Shown: one piece after another, positions 1-8,295 of the stretch
Numbering within the stretch: position 1 is the first letter of the stretch
How the letters are laid out: each line of letters starts with the position of its first letter
Assembly: GCA_002412625.1 (NCBI GenBank)
Contig: DHVK01000049.1
Span: 1 to 38,768, forward strand
Reading direction: 5' to 3'
From: Cloacimonetes bacterium UBA5210
GTDB taxonomy: Bacteria > Cloacimonadota > Cloacimonadia > Cloacimonadales > Cloacimonadaceae
DNA: 38,768 bases
Made by a program: the position numbers and the translations under genes
Notes under the pieces: model-generated
Seen by the model: only the letters and a program-made list of their open reading frames with translations
Told to the model about the DNA's origin: nothing
The model's database searches: none

Positions 1-20
1 GAAAGCATTCTGGGCAAACG

Positions 21-47
21 GAAAAGAGGCAGATTTGATCTGCCTCT
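21..47 (-). terminator. Intrinsic terminator, minus strand
   Basis: AGAGGCAGA (25-33) and TCTGCCTCT (39-47) form a perfect 9-bp stem with a 5-nt loop. Read on the minus strand the stem is followed by TTTTC (21-25), the U-tract side. No minus-strand gene ends just upstream inside the window, so which transcript it serves is unclear. Confidence 0.45.
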
Positions 48-160
48 GATATCGAAATGCAATGTAACTACTTAGCCGGCAGAGCATCTGCGCTGCTTGT
101 GCTAAGCTGCTCGTGCTCTTTCAGTTTTCGCCACCGATGATGAAATCCTGGAGTAGGATA

Positions 161-232
161 GCAGACGTCCCCGTCTGCACAGAAGAGTGGAAGTGTCGTC
201 TCGACGCTTCATAAAGCGGCTGGAAGCCGCTT
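161..232. repeat. Three tandem short hairpins (REP-like)
   Basis: Three near-perfect hairpins follow one another. GCAGACG-tccc-CGTCTGC lies at 161-178. An 8-bp stem with a 3-nt loop lies at 191-209 (AAGTGTCG / CGACGCTT, one G-U pair). AAGCGGCT-gga-AGCCGCTT lies at 214-232. The first is echoed in reverse orientation at 14230-14245 (GTGCAGACGGGGACGT, 16 identical bases), so it is a dispersed family and not a local accident. Spacing and size resemble bacterial REP/BIME elements, but no RAYT transposase is in the window. Confidence 0.55.
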
Positions 233-613
233 CTACGGTCGAAAAACTCTCAAGATAAAATGAAAGCATATGCTTAAACAGGGTTACAAAAATGAAACAA
301 GGGAAAATCGGGGCAATACAGAAATTTTGAACAAATCGCTTTTCCTCCTCTTTGAGCTCTGCTTTAGCTAAGTTATGATAATGCTGTTATCATCGTATGG
401 GGACGGGATAATAACAGCTTGGTATCAGAGCCAAACTTGCTCAGGACAATGGGGGATGATGGGTGGTTTGATCTTATAGGGCAGCATTTACTAAAAGGGG
501 CAGGAGAGCGGAAAAACATTGACAATTATTTAGTGATTTGATCATTGGAAACTATTGCGAACGTGATTTTGATAGTGATTGCTTTGAATCTGTAAAGGAA
601 CAAGGGAGATTTT

Positions 614-3600
614 ATGAATATAACAAGCTGCGAGATTGAGATTTGTAGTTATCAACCCAAATACGCGAAAAGTCTGGCAGAGATGTGGATGAACAGCATC
701 GAATCTTGGGGCGGAATGCCGTTCAATTACGATGAAGCCAAGATTTTGGAACAGCAGGCAAACAGCTCTGCCCTGGCTTCCTTTCTGGCGCTTGATGGTG
801 AGGAAGTAATGGGCTATGTGGATATGGGCTTAGAGCATCAGGATCGCGCTTGCGTATGGATGTTGAGCGTGTTGCCCGTCTATCAGGGCAAAGGCATAGG
901 CAAGCGCTTGTTGAATAGATGTATGCAGCAGGCACGGGAACTGGGCATCGCTCAGATCGCGCTATACACTTGGGCAGGAAACACTCAGGCAGTTCCTTTG
1001 TATAAGAAGTGCGGTTATTTCTGGCAGGATACGGAGTCCGTTGGGACATATCTGATCAACTATCTGCCGATGATCTTGGAATCCGAACTGATCAAACCCT
1101 ATTTCGAATATTTTGATTGGTATCATGACCTACAGCGGGAGCTGAAGATCGAACCCGACGGAGAAAAGCGGGATGGCTTCATATATTATACATATCTCTG
1201 GCGGAAACAGGGGAAGAGCCTGCGCGTAGTGGTCGAAAGGAGATCTTGCGCCATTGTGGAAATCGAGTGTGAAGACTTTCATATCAAGAGTAGGGTCCGC
1301 GATGCCAAACCCGTCTTTGGCAACAAAGAGCAGATTATCTATGAGATCAAGGTGTACAATCCTGACTACCGGGAACTGAAGATCCAAGGTATAGCCGAAC
1401 ACAACATCGCGTTTGACCTATACCATGAATCTGTCATCGACGGGCAGATCATGATCACTGCCGCATATGAGCTATTGCCCATTACACGCACTTTTAGCGA
1501 AGACGTCCCCCTGCCCTCGGTGCGCGCACAAATCAGCTTGGGCGGAAAAAGTGTGAGCTTCGGCTATTCCCAAGATATCTGCTTTCCGGTGGAGATCAGC
1601 CTGTTATCCACAAACAGGATTATGCCAGACTATCCCTGTACTTTGTATATAAACCTGAAAAGCAGGTTGAAACAGGATGCCCGGCTGCGCCTTAGCTTTC
1701 CCGATGACGCTATCGTGAAGCTTGCGCAAGCTGAGTATCATACAGATCTCGGTGCCCTGGCAGAGAGCGTGATCGAGACCAAGTATGTAACTAAAGGATC
1801 TCGGGTCTATCTGCCTCAGGTGCGGGTGGAATATCAAACTGAAGGGGCAGAATCCCGTGCCTATCAATATGTAGCGGAACATATTATCCTTTGCGACAGA
1901 GGGATTGATACTGGTCGCGGACGGGACAAGGCATATCTGGTGGCGGGAAGTTTTCAGTTCTACCAAATGCTGCTTCAACCACGACGCAATGTTGGCTTTG
2001 TGACGAGCTCCGATGGTGGATACATGGTTGTACGTCCGCCGGAATTCGGCAGACCCTTCAGCGATGAATATGAACACGAAGATCCCCTTGAGATAGTTTT
2101 CCCCAAAGCCGCGGATTGCGCCATGATGCGCCTGCGCTACCAGAGCCGAAAGCATCCCGGACTGCTGTTTTCCAGGATCTTCACGCTCTACCCTTCCGGC
2201 ACATTGAAGCTGGAGACAGAGTTTGAACAGATTCCCGATAACTGCCGGGATCTGGTGTTATGCGAAAGCATTTCAGCAGCATCACCGCGGTTCAGCTGTG
2301 AACTGAACGGTGAATTGGTGACGATGCCGGAGCACTCTGACAATGACGATATCTCGGACATTGATGCGGCTCAGATTAGCGGGAACTGGCTGCACTTTCG
2401 TGAGGAAGAGCGCAATCAGGCAATCATCTGGCAGGATGGCTGGAAGCTCGGTTTTGATCGGTGTTACCGGTTGGAGCTGGCTTTGAGCGAGGTCTCTGCC
2501 AATGGCGGCAGAACGAGTCCGCTGATCACTTTGCACCTGGGGCAGTTCAGATCTTCCGCGGCATTGAGGCAGTATGTAACGGGGTTTTATCGTAAACCTG
2601 AGCGCAGATTCAAATCTATCGACATTGCCCTCAATGATCATAATCCCGTGTATCAGGACGCCATCAAGATCCTGCCGGAACTGAGGCAAAAGCTGTTGAG
2701 CCCGGCAAAATTGATCGTGGATGGTGTCATTGCGGCAGAGTCCCTGCAAGCTGCCCATCCCTATGAGATCTCGCCCAAAGCAGAAGCTTTGAGCGTGATA
2801 AATGCCGTGATCTCGCATCCTTCGATCGACATGAAGCTGGACCGGCTGATGCTTCGGCAAAGCGGGAAAATCTCCATAGTGGAAGATAAGCAGAGCATAA
2901 CTATCCGCAATGCCGAGCTGGAGCTAAAGGCTTTTAAAGGTAGTGAACTCCCCGTCGTTGCCGAAATGCGCTACCGGGGAATTGAATGGCTGGATCCCGC
3001 ACTCGCGGGCTTTGCTCCCAAAGCAAGGCTAAATCCCTATCCCGGGGGTATGTTGATCAGCCCGGCGCAGTGTCCGCCCCGCTTTCTTTTGAGCGAGAGC
3101 CATTTTCTTCAGCCAGATGCCCTGAAAGATCAATATGGAAACCTCTGGCAGGGCATTAGCTGGAAAACCGAGATTTGCGGCTTCGAACCCATGAAGGGCT
3201 TGATCTATAAACACTATTACCTTTGTCTGCCAGGGCTTCCGGTTCTGCTGAGGACAATTGAGATATTGCAAGCCAAGCCTCAGGCCGGATATCTGTCCTT
3301 CAGCCTGCAGACCTATCTGAATAGTAAAAATGTGCTCCCCGGGGCGAGGTTTTCATATCTGAACGATCGGGACAGCTGGAATGACTACAAAGTGGCTGAT
3401 AATATGTTCAGATGGGGCGGCACCGGGCAGACTAACAGAATCAACTCCCGGGAAACCAGTATGTATGATCTTAGTGGAATGGTGCGCTATCTGGCGCTAA
3501 CTTGTTGCAAAGAGTTTGCCCATACCAAATCCCGGATGTTTTCCGGAATCGTTCCAATCGGGCAGGAGATATTGATGCCCCTTTTCACAGTGTTTACGAA

Positions 3601-3661
3601 TCTTGATCTGGATCACAACATGGCTGAAGATCTCATTTATTTACAGCTGGAACACCTGTAA
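614..3661 (+). CDS. GNAT N-acetyltransferase fused to large beta-rich C-terminal region
   Basis: The protein has 1,015 residues. Residues 7-150 form a GNAT acetyltransferase domain. The acetyl-CoA pyrophosphate-binding motif A is visible as VLPVYQGKGIGKRLL with QGKGIG at 91-96, followed by the usual NTQAVPLYKKCGY segment (123-135). The remaining 860 or so residues are not a GNAT repeat. They look beta-rich, and the last third (phrases such as MRYRGIEWLDP and NPYPGGMLISP) recalls galactose-mutarotase-like carbohydrate-binding sandwiches, though I cannot assign a family firmly. There is no signal peptide, so it is probably cytoplasmic. The ATG follows GGGAG at a normal distance. Its substrate is unknown. 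It stands alone, 84 bp before tpx on the same strand. Confidence 0.8.
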   Translation: MNITSCEIEICSYQPKYAKSLAEMWMNSIESWGGMPFNYDEAKILEQQANSSALASFLALDGEEVMGYVDMGLEHQDRACVWMLSVLPVYQGKGIGKRLLNRCMQQARELGIAQIALYTWAGNTQAVPLYKKCGYFWQDTESVGTYLINYLPMILESELIKPYFEYFDWYHDLQRELKIEPDGEKRDGFIYYTYLWRKQGKSLRVVVERRSCAIVEIECEDFHIKSRVRDAKPVFGNKEQIIYEIKVYNPDYRELKIQGIAEHNIAFDLYHESVIDGQIMITAAYELLPITRTFSEDVPLPSVRAQISLGGKSVSFGYSQDICFPVEISLLSTNRIMPDYPCTLYINLKSRLKQDARLRLSFPDDAIVKLAQAEYHTDLGALAESVIETKYVTKGSRVYLPQVRVEYQTEGAESRAYQYVAEHIILCDRGIDTGRGRDKAYLVAGSFQFYQMLLQPRRNVGFVTSSDGGYMVVRPPEFGRPFSDEYEHEDPLEIVFPKAADCAMMRLRYQSRKHPGLLFSRIFTLYPSGTLKLETEFEQIPDNCRDLVLCESISAASPRFSCELNGELVTMPEHSDNDDISDIDAAQISGNWLHFREEERNQAIIWQDGWKLGFDRCYRLELALSEVSANGGRTSPLITLHLGQFRSSAALRQYVTGFYRKPERRFKSIDIALNDHNPVYQDAIKILPELRQKLLSPAKLIVDGVIAAESLQAAHPYEISPKAEALSVINAVISHPSIDMKLDRLMLRQSGKISIVEDKQSITIRNAELELKAFKGSELPVVAEMRYRGIEWLDPALAGFAPKARLNPYPGGMLISPAQCPPRFLLSESHFLQPDALKDQYGNLWQGISWKTEICGFEPMKGLIYKHYYLCLPGLPVLLRTIEILQAKPQAGYLSFSLQTYLNSKNVLPGARFSYLNDRDSWNDYKVADNMFRWGGTGQTNRINSRETSMYDLSGMVRYLALTCCKEFAHTKSRMFSGIVPIGQEILMPLFTVFTNLDLDHNMAEDLIYLQLEHL

Positions 3662-3692
3662 AGGTATTTGATCTTAGATAATGGTGGCATCC

Positions 3693-3723
3693 TTGACGCT
3701 ATCGCCTATTATGTAAGTAGAAT
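3693..3723 (+). promoter_or_regulatory. Candidate promoter of tpx
   Basis: TTGACG (3693-3698) and TAGAAT (3718-3723) are close to the sigma-70 -35 and -10 consensus, with a 19-bp spacer that is slightly long. The -10 lies 22 bp before the tpx start codon. This rests on pattern resemblance only. Confidence 0.3.
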
Positions 3724-3745
3724 ATTATAAACGAGGTAAAGACAA

Positions 3746-4249
3746 ATGGCTAAAACCCAACTAAAAGGAAACCCCATAAATACATGCGGTGATCTGCCCC
3801 AGACAGGCAGCATTGCCCAGAGTTTCGTTCTAACCGCGCAAGATTTGCAGGATCACAGTCTGGAGGAATTTAAAGGCAAGAAGATTCTGCTGAATATCTT
3901 CCCTTCCATCGATACCGGTGTCTGCGCGATGAGCGTGCGCAAGTTCAATACCGAAGCCGCTTCCTTGGAAAACACGGTAGTGCTGGGCATTTCTCGTGAT
4001 CTACCCTTTGCTTTGGGACGTTTCTGCGCTGCCGAAGGAATCGACAGAGTGTTTACCCTGTCCGAAATGCGAGACCGCAAGTTTGGCGCAGACTATGGCC
4101 TGGAGCTGTCTGATGGCCCCATGGCGGGCTTGTTGGCACGCGCGGTGATAGTGATTGATGAAGCAGGTAAAGTGCTCTATACGGAGCTCGTGGATGACAT
4201 TGTGCATGAACCCAACTATAAGGCAGCGATAGTAGCCCTCAAAGGCTGA
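3746..4249 (+). CDS. tpx: Thiol peroxidase (Tpx-type peroxiredoxin)
   Basis: The 167-residue protein reduces hydrogen peroxide and organic peroxides at the expense of thioredoxin, in the cytoplasm or periplasm depending on species. No signal peptide is visible here. The peroxidatic cysteine sits in FPSIDTGVCAMSVRKFN (Cys60) and the resolving cysteine in GRFCAAEG (Cys94), the atypical 2-Cys arrangement of the Tpx family. Length matches the family. The start follows GAGGTAAAG. The gene converges on the UPF0173 gene and their 3' ends overlap by 11 bp. A likely role is oxidative defence in an anaerobe. Confidence 0.96.
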   Translation: MAKTQLKGNPINTCGDLPQTGSIAQSFVLTAQDLQDHSLEEFKGKKILLNIFPSIDTGVCAMSVRKFNTEAASLENTVVLGISRDLPFALGRFCAAEGIDRVFTLSEMRDRKFGADYGLELSDGPMAGLLARAVIVIDEAGKVLYTELVDDIVHEPNYKAAIVALKG

Positions 4250-4913
4250 GCTCAGCTCCCGGTTCCATTATCTTAGTCTTGATCCCATGTGTTTTGCACA
4301 GCTCGGCAAAACGCGTGGGATCTTGTTTTATCAGCGGAAATGTGTTGAAGTGCATCGGAATCGCCAGTTCAGGCTTGATCCATGAAACGGCGAGGGCGGC
4401 GTCAACGGGATCCATAGTATAGTTGCCGCCGATGGGGATCAGCAAACAGTCGATCTTGTGCCTTTCACCGATCAGCTTCAGATCTCCAAAGATTCCGGTA
4501 TCGCCCATGTGGTAGAGGCAAATGCCATCGATGGTGATGATGGCACCGGCGGCAAGCCCGGCGTAGCGTCCATCCGGCGTCATACTGCCATGTTGAGCAC
4601 CCACCAATCTCAGGCTGCCAAAGCTGAAACTGTGTTCTCCGCCAATCTGCATGGCGTGAGTCTTGAGCTTTTTCTCTCTCAGATACACCGCCAGCTCAGC
4701 AACGCAGATCACGGTGGTGTCGGATCTGGCAATCTTCAGCGTATCACCCAGGTGGTCGCTATGCGCGTGGGTAATAACGATGAATTCAGCTTCTTCCTGA
4801 TTTGCTTTTACAGGGCACAGCGGGTTATCATCCAGATAGGGGTCGATGAGCAGGCGCGTGCCGCTATCGGTAGTAATTCCAAAGGCCGAATGGCCGAAGT
4901 AACTGAGTTTCAT
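4239..4913 (-). CDS. UPF0173 family metal-dependent hydrolase (metallo-beta-lactamase fold)
   Basis: The 224-residue protein has the metallo-beta-lactamase metal motif THAHSDHLGD, with His49, His51, Asp53 and His54 as ligands. A later HMGDTG segment near residue 135 and PMHFNTFP near 200 supply the remaining ligands typical of UPF0173. It starts MKLSYFGHSAF, the signature N-terminus of this family. The true substrate of UPF0173 proteins is not established. The gene follows the Nudix gene by 11 bp with AGGAG before its ATG, so the two are probably co-transcribed. It overlaps the convergent tpx 3' end. Confidence 0.93.
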   Translation of the reverse strand: MKLSYFGHSAFGITTDSGTRLLIDPYLDDNPLCPVKANQEEAEFIVITHAHSDHLGDTLKIARSDTTVICVAELAVYLREKKLKTHAMQIGGEHSFSFGSLRLVGAQHGSMTPDGRYAGLAAGAIITIDGICLYHMGDTGIFGDLKLIGERHKIDCLLIPIGGNYTMDPVDAALAVSWIKPELAIPMHFNTFPLIKQDPTRFAELCKTHGIKTKIMEPGAELSL

Positions 4914-4924
4914 CCTGACATCTC

Positions 4925-5461
4925 CTATGGAGCATCTACTCCGGTTTCCAATTTGATAAAGTGTTTGTGGGCATCAAAGGCGATGGGGGGGAGCTGGTCG
5001 AGGGGGAAAAACTCCGCTTGTTCGGCATCATCTCCCGCCTGAAGCCTGCCGCCGGTAATATTCATGCGAAAACCGATGCTCAGAGTGCGCAGATAGATCG
5101 GGCTGTAGCCGTAATACCAGGCGATGCAATGGTCAACTTCGCCATCCAGGCCGGTTTCTTCCTTCATTTCAGCGATCGCGTTTTCTTCCGGGCTCATGTC
5201 GATTTCGATGTATCCGCTGGGCAATGCCCACATTCCCGCTCTGGGCTCAAAGAGGCGTTTCACCAAAAGGATTTCGCCCGCGTCATTCAACGCCAGAATC
5301 GCTGCCGCCGGGATGGGGTTTTTATATAGCACAAAAGCGCAGTCCGGGCATATCGCGCGGAGCTTGCCTTCGCGGTCTTGCTTGAGCTCCAGATGCTTTC
5401 CGCAATTCTGACAGTAGTTTGCATTGTGATACAGATCTCTCAGGGTTTTTACTTCTTTCAT
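4925..5461 (-). CDS. Nudix hydrolase with N-terminal zinc ribbon
   Basis: The 178-residue protein begins with a four-cysteine zinc ribbon (YCQNCG, Cys17 and Cys20; CPDC, Cys38 and Cys41) and continues with a Nudix domain. The Nudix box spans about residues 83-105. The catalytic REUXEE core reads AEMKEE: its three glutamates are intact, but the usual arginine is alanine and the upstream glutamate position is methionine. Zinc-ribbon Nudix enzymes include NADH and ADP-ribose pyrophosphatases; the exact substrate cannot be read from sequence. It is the first gene of a two-gene unit with the UPF0173 hydrolase. A transcript terminator for the next operon lies upstream at 5652-5688. Confidence 0.9.
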   Translation of the reverse strand: MKEVKTLRDLYHNANYCQNCGKHLELKQDREGKLRAICPDCAFVLYKNPIPAAAILALNDAGEILLVKRLFEPRAGMWALPSGYIEIDMSPEENAIAEMKEETGLDGEVDHCIAWYYGYSPIYLRTLSIGFRMNITGGRLQAGDDAEQAEFFPLDQLPPIAFDAHKHFIKLETGVDAP

Positions 5462-5651
5462 GAAACCCAGATTACTGATCCTGAGAATTTGTCAAAGCTT
5501 TCTGATAAATGGGGATTCTTCTTCGCCCTCGGGCTTGCTTCCGATTCTTCCCATCAGATGAATCCTGAGCTCCTCCAAAGCAGTTCCTGTGCCCGGTTCA
5601 GGAAGCCTTCAAGAGGCATTCATGGCTTTGTTCACACGGCGAATATCAAGA

Positions 5652-5688
5652 TAAAAGAAAAGGCAGGAGCTCATTACGAAGTCCTGCC
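5652..5688 (-). terminator. Intrinsic terminator of the dksA-like/lspA operon
   Basis: GGCAGGA (5662-5668) pairs with TCCTGCC (5682-5688) around a 13-nt loop. On the minus strand the stem is followed by TTTTCTTTT, a good U tract. It lies 20 bp past the stop of the small membrane protein gene. The rest of 5462-5709 shows no gene. Confidence 0.65.
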
Positions 5689-5709
5689 ATATGTGATATT
5701 GTTTGTATT

Positions 5710-5988
5710 CTAATAGAAGAAGATCTTGATCCCGATGGCGATCATGATTACGCTGTTTAGCATGAGCCAGAGATAGATTCTGTAGGCTATCTTCTCGTAG
5801 GTTTCGCGGTTGTGCTGGATCTTCTTTTCCAAGCGAACCAGCATGTGTTCCACCGTAGCAATCTTCTCGGAGGTATGGTCAGCTTTTCGGATGTTTCCAT
5901 TGTGGCTGAAATCCCTTTTGAAGTGTCTGAACAACTCAAACGCCAATGGTAAGTAAGCGGGCAAAAAACGTCTGAAACTGACTGCCAT
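5710..5988 (-). CDS. Small membrane protein of unknown function
   Basis: This 92-residue protein is not one I recognise. Residues 35-65 are charged and could form a short coiled coil (KIATVEHMLVRLEKKIQHN). Residues 70-90 are a single hydrophobic membrane segment ending KIFFY, so a C-terminal anchor is likely. It begins 10 bp after the stop of the PorV-like gene with AAAGGAG before its ATG, and a terminator follows its stop, making it the last gene of the operon. A role alongside the neighbouring envelope proteins is inference only. Confidence 0.7.
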   Translation of the reverse strand: MAVSFRRFLPAYLPLAFELFRHFKRDFSHNGNIRKADHTSEKIATVEHMLVRLEKKIQHNRETYEKIAYRIYLWLMLNSVIMIAIGIKIFFY

Positions 5989-5998
5989 AGTTTCTCCT

Positions 5999-6841
5999 TT
6001 AGAATTTGTAGCCGAGGTTCATATAGTGTGTAGGCGATAGCACGGAGTGCATAGTAAAGGAGTAATCAATCGAGATTCCTTCCAAAACAAATGTAGCTCC
6101 GGCTGAATATGTGGCTGGATTCTGATGAACACCGGCACGAATATAGAGCGGCTCGAAGACTTTGGCTTCCACTCCGCCCATGAACTCGGTGGCTTCAGCG
6201 AAGTCTTTCTTCAGTTCTACCGTGGTGGTAACGCCATCGTAAGGCATATAGGCAATGCCCATGGCAAGTTTGCTGGGCAGGTCGATCTGGTTCTCGAAGC
6301 CCATCTTGGCTTTGCCGAGGTTTGTGACGGCAAAACCCAGTTTGGTGCGAGTATGCAAAAGCGCGGTTACGCCGAGATCAATGCCAAAGGCGTCATCAGA
6401 GTCATCGTCGTCAAAGCTGAGGCCGTAGTAATTGAGGTTGTAGCCAAGGTTGATCGTGGAATGAATGTCCTTTTGCAGGGTAAACCCATGCGCGAGAGTG
6501 AAGATTTGGTCCTGATACAGGCTGTGGTCTTCAAAGTTCACATCCATAACTCTGACACCCACGCCCAGGGTACCGAGCCTTTTAGGCAGTGGGATGCCGA
6601 CTGCGGCGGTTTTGTATTCGGAGAACTTCTCGCCATTGATCTGGGAAAAACCGATCTTGGCTTCGTAGTCCAGATCCGCCAAACCGGCAGGGTTGAAGAA
6701 TATCGTATTGGCGTCGTTTGCTACTCCGGTAAAAGCTCCGCCCATGCCGCGAGCCCGGGCTGAGGGCTGATAGTCGTTGAACACAGCCAAAAGCATGGCA
6801 CAGGGAATCAGGATCAGGCTAAGTAATATTATCTTTTTCAT
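5999..6841 (-). CDS. PorV/PorQ-like outer-membrane beta-barrel protein
   Basis: The protein has 280 residues from the start chosen here. It has an N-terminal signal peptide (MKKIILLSLILIPCAMLLA), then the typical opening of PorV/UPF0164 barrels: SARARGMGGAFTGVANDAN followed by TIFFNPAGLA. Alternating beta strands run to a C-terminal NLGYKF, with a terminal aromatic residue as in outer-membrane barrels. A longer start at 6856 would add MREIT, but those bases contain GGGAG, the ribosome-binding site for the ATG at 6841, so 6841 is preferred. An acidic loop (FDDDDSDD) near residue 150 may bind cations or face the exterior. It directly follows the secreted FlgD-like protein. PorV proteins help type IX secretion in Bacteroidetes, so a link to export or anchoring is plausible but unproven. 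Confidence 0.82.
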   Translation of the reverse strand: MKKIILLSLILIPCAMLLAVFNDYQPSARARGMGGAFTGVANDANTIFFNPAGLADLDYEAKIGFSQINGEKFSEYKTAAVGIPLPKRLGTLGVGVRVMDVNFEDHSLYQDQIFTLAHGFTLQKDIHSTINLGYNLNYYGLSFDDDDSDDAFGIDLGVTALLHTRTKLGFAVTNLGKAKMGFENQIDLPSKLAMGIAYMPYDGVTTTVELKKDFAEATEFMGGVEAKVFEPLYIRAGVHQNPATYSAGATFVLEGISIDYSFTMHSVLSPTHYMNLGYKF

Positions 6842-6852
6842 TGTTATCTCCC

Positions 6853-8295
6853 TCATTTCAGGCGTGATTTGATCACGATAGGCTGCACGGTTGAGTAGCG
6901 CTTGCTGGTTTCACGATTGCTGATTTCAGCATGGCAATAATAAACTCCCGGTTCCAGCAGCTTCATATTGCTGTCTCTGCCGTTCCAGGTGGTATTCATG
7001 ATGCCGGTGGCGCTGGCGAAGTTTTGGTGCACCGGGGTTGCCACCAGGCGTCCCTGAGCATCGTAAATGCGGATAATTGCGCGGGCAAGGAAACCGGTCT
7101 TTGTGCCATAGTCTATCTTCAGAACTTCGTTCATACTGGGGTTAAAGACGTTCTTTCCGCTGCCGGTAGTACTGATGCTCAGATAGGCAATGTTCTCATC
7201 CACTTTTACCAGTAATCTGCCGGAATATAGCGTATTGATGGCTATATCTTCATACATGAAACTGGTTATCGTGATTGGGATATCACCGTAGGTGGTGGGT
7301 TCAAACACCAGTTTAATCAGCACCGCGTCGGTTTCGGATACAATCCCTTCCTGAACTGCATAATGGATCATGATGTCGTTGCCATTTGCGGAAACGGTCA
7401 CCGTCGGTGCGGAACCGGTAAGCGTGCCTTCCGTTTGATAGCCCTGATAGATCACTCTGCCGGAATCAATCCGCACATTCAGGGTGTATTCTCTCACCCC
7501 CCAGGCGCTCAATAGCTTCGTGGTCTGCACTTCCAGAGTGCTGATCTGGTTTATCTTGGCTTCAGAATCTGCCGAAATGCGGATTACCGAGCTGGCAACG
7601 TTGTCTTCTTTCACCATATCGTCTCTATCCCGGGGATTGATTTTCCATCCGGCGCTACTGGTGCCCCAATAATCCACCATCCCGCGAATCAAGTACCAGT
7701 TATCGTTCACATTGATCTGGTATTGACTGGGAATAGAAAAGAAGCCATCGTCCACCATCGCTTGCACGTTGCTGTTGTCCGCGATGTTAAACTGACCGAA
7801 GCTATCCACTGCGCTCTTGATTTGCACATTGTAAAAGGCTACGAAAACCCCTTCCCATTGCTCTGAAATCACGTTGTTTCTGGGTAATTCGGCAGTGGAA
7901 AGCACTGCGGGCGGAGGCAGGGGATTTCCTGAAGAAAGGAGTTCAACGTTGCTGATGTCTGTCATCTGGGTAAGGGTGTAAGTCCATTGGTTTTGGTAGT
8001 TAAACTCAATCACTTTTCCGGTTATGATTACGTCATCTCCTACAGTAAGAAGATTAGATGAATCACGGTGATACACATACAAACCACTCCAGGAGCCTCC
8101 CTCGGGATCGCCCAGATAGTAGAAGTTATTGGGTTTCACGGCGGTTACTATTGCCCTCACATCCACGATCTGGTTCTCGTAGGGAGAACGTCCATTGGGA
8201 TTATCGGTAAACTGGATATCGTAGCAGGTAAGCGGATTTGCCATGATCCCTACTGCCAGGGTCAGAGCCAAAATGCTTAGAACTATACCTTTCAT
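6853..8295 (-). CDS. Secreted protein with OB-fold-like domains and C-terminal FlgD-like Ig domain
   Basis: The 480-residue protein starts with a signal peptide (MKGIVLSILALTLAVGIMA). Residues 20-130 resemble the extracellular OB-fold module found in front of secreted nucleases (NGRSPYENQIVDVRAIVTAV, then GDDVIITGKV), and 130-230 look like a second copy. No nuclease domain follows. Residues 240-365 are beta-rich and cohesin-like. The last 90 residues are a FlgD Ig-like domain (VFNPSMNEVLKIDYG, then IRIYDAQGRLV, TTWNGRDSN and LEPGVYYCHAEI), a common C-terminal module in FCB secreted proteins. It abuts the lspA stop with no gap and is followed by the PorV-like gene, so all three are translated from one message. 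Function is unknown; a binding or scaffold role fits better than catalysis. Confidence 0.8.
   Translation of the reverse strand: MKGIVLSILALTLAVGIMANPLTCYDIQFTDNPNGRSPYENQIVDVRAIVTAVKPNNFYYLGDPEGGSWSGLYVYHRDSSNLLTVGDDVIITGKVIEFNYQNQWTYTLTQMTDISNVELLSSGNPLPPPAVLSTAELPRNNVISEQWEGVFVAFYNVQIKSAVDSFGQFNIADNSNVQAMVDDGFFSIPSQYQINVNDNWYLIRGMVDYWGTSSAGWKINPRDRDDMVKEDNVASSVIRISADSEAKINQISTLEVQTTKLLSAWGVREYTLNVRIDSGRVIYQGYQTEGTLTGSAPTVTVSANGNDIMIHYAVQEGIVSETDAVLIKLVFEPTTYGDIPITITSFMYEDIAINTLYSGRLLVKVDENIAYLSISTTGSGKNVFNPSMNEVLKIDYGTKTGFLARAIIRIYDAQGRLVATPVHQNFASATGIMNTTWNGRDSNMKLLEPGVYYCHAEISNRETSKRYSTVQPIVIKSRLK

Larger units (their letters stand above)
1..613. other. Gene-free leader region with hairpins
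   Basis: I see no convincing gene here. The stretch holds a terminator-like hairpin (25-47, minus strand), an imperfect 14-nt tandem repeat (92-105 and 106-119) and three closely spaced hairpins (161-232), described separately. A minus-strand frame closing at 68-70 gives a plausible protein tail (ending SSADALPAK) but has no start codon and opens only at 208. It could be the relic of a gene end. From 240 to 600 nothing recognisable was found apart from a TTGACA hexamer at 519-524 with no good partner hexamer. Confidence 0.5.

Noticed and set aside
68..208. Minus-strand frame ending SSADALPAK
   Set aside because: It looks like a protein tail but has no start codon and is interrupted at 209-211; at most a gene relic.
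5378..5713. 111-codon plus-strand frame in and after the Nudix gene
   Set aside because: It starts inside the antisense of the Nudix zinc ribbon, has no ribosome-binding site and its end lies in a minus-strand terminator region.
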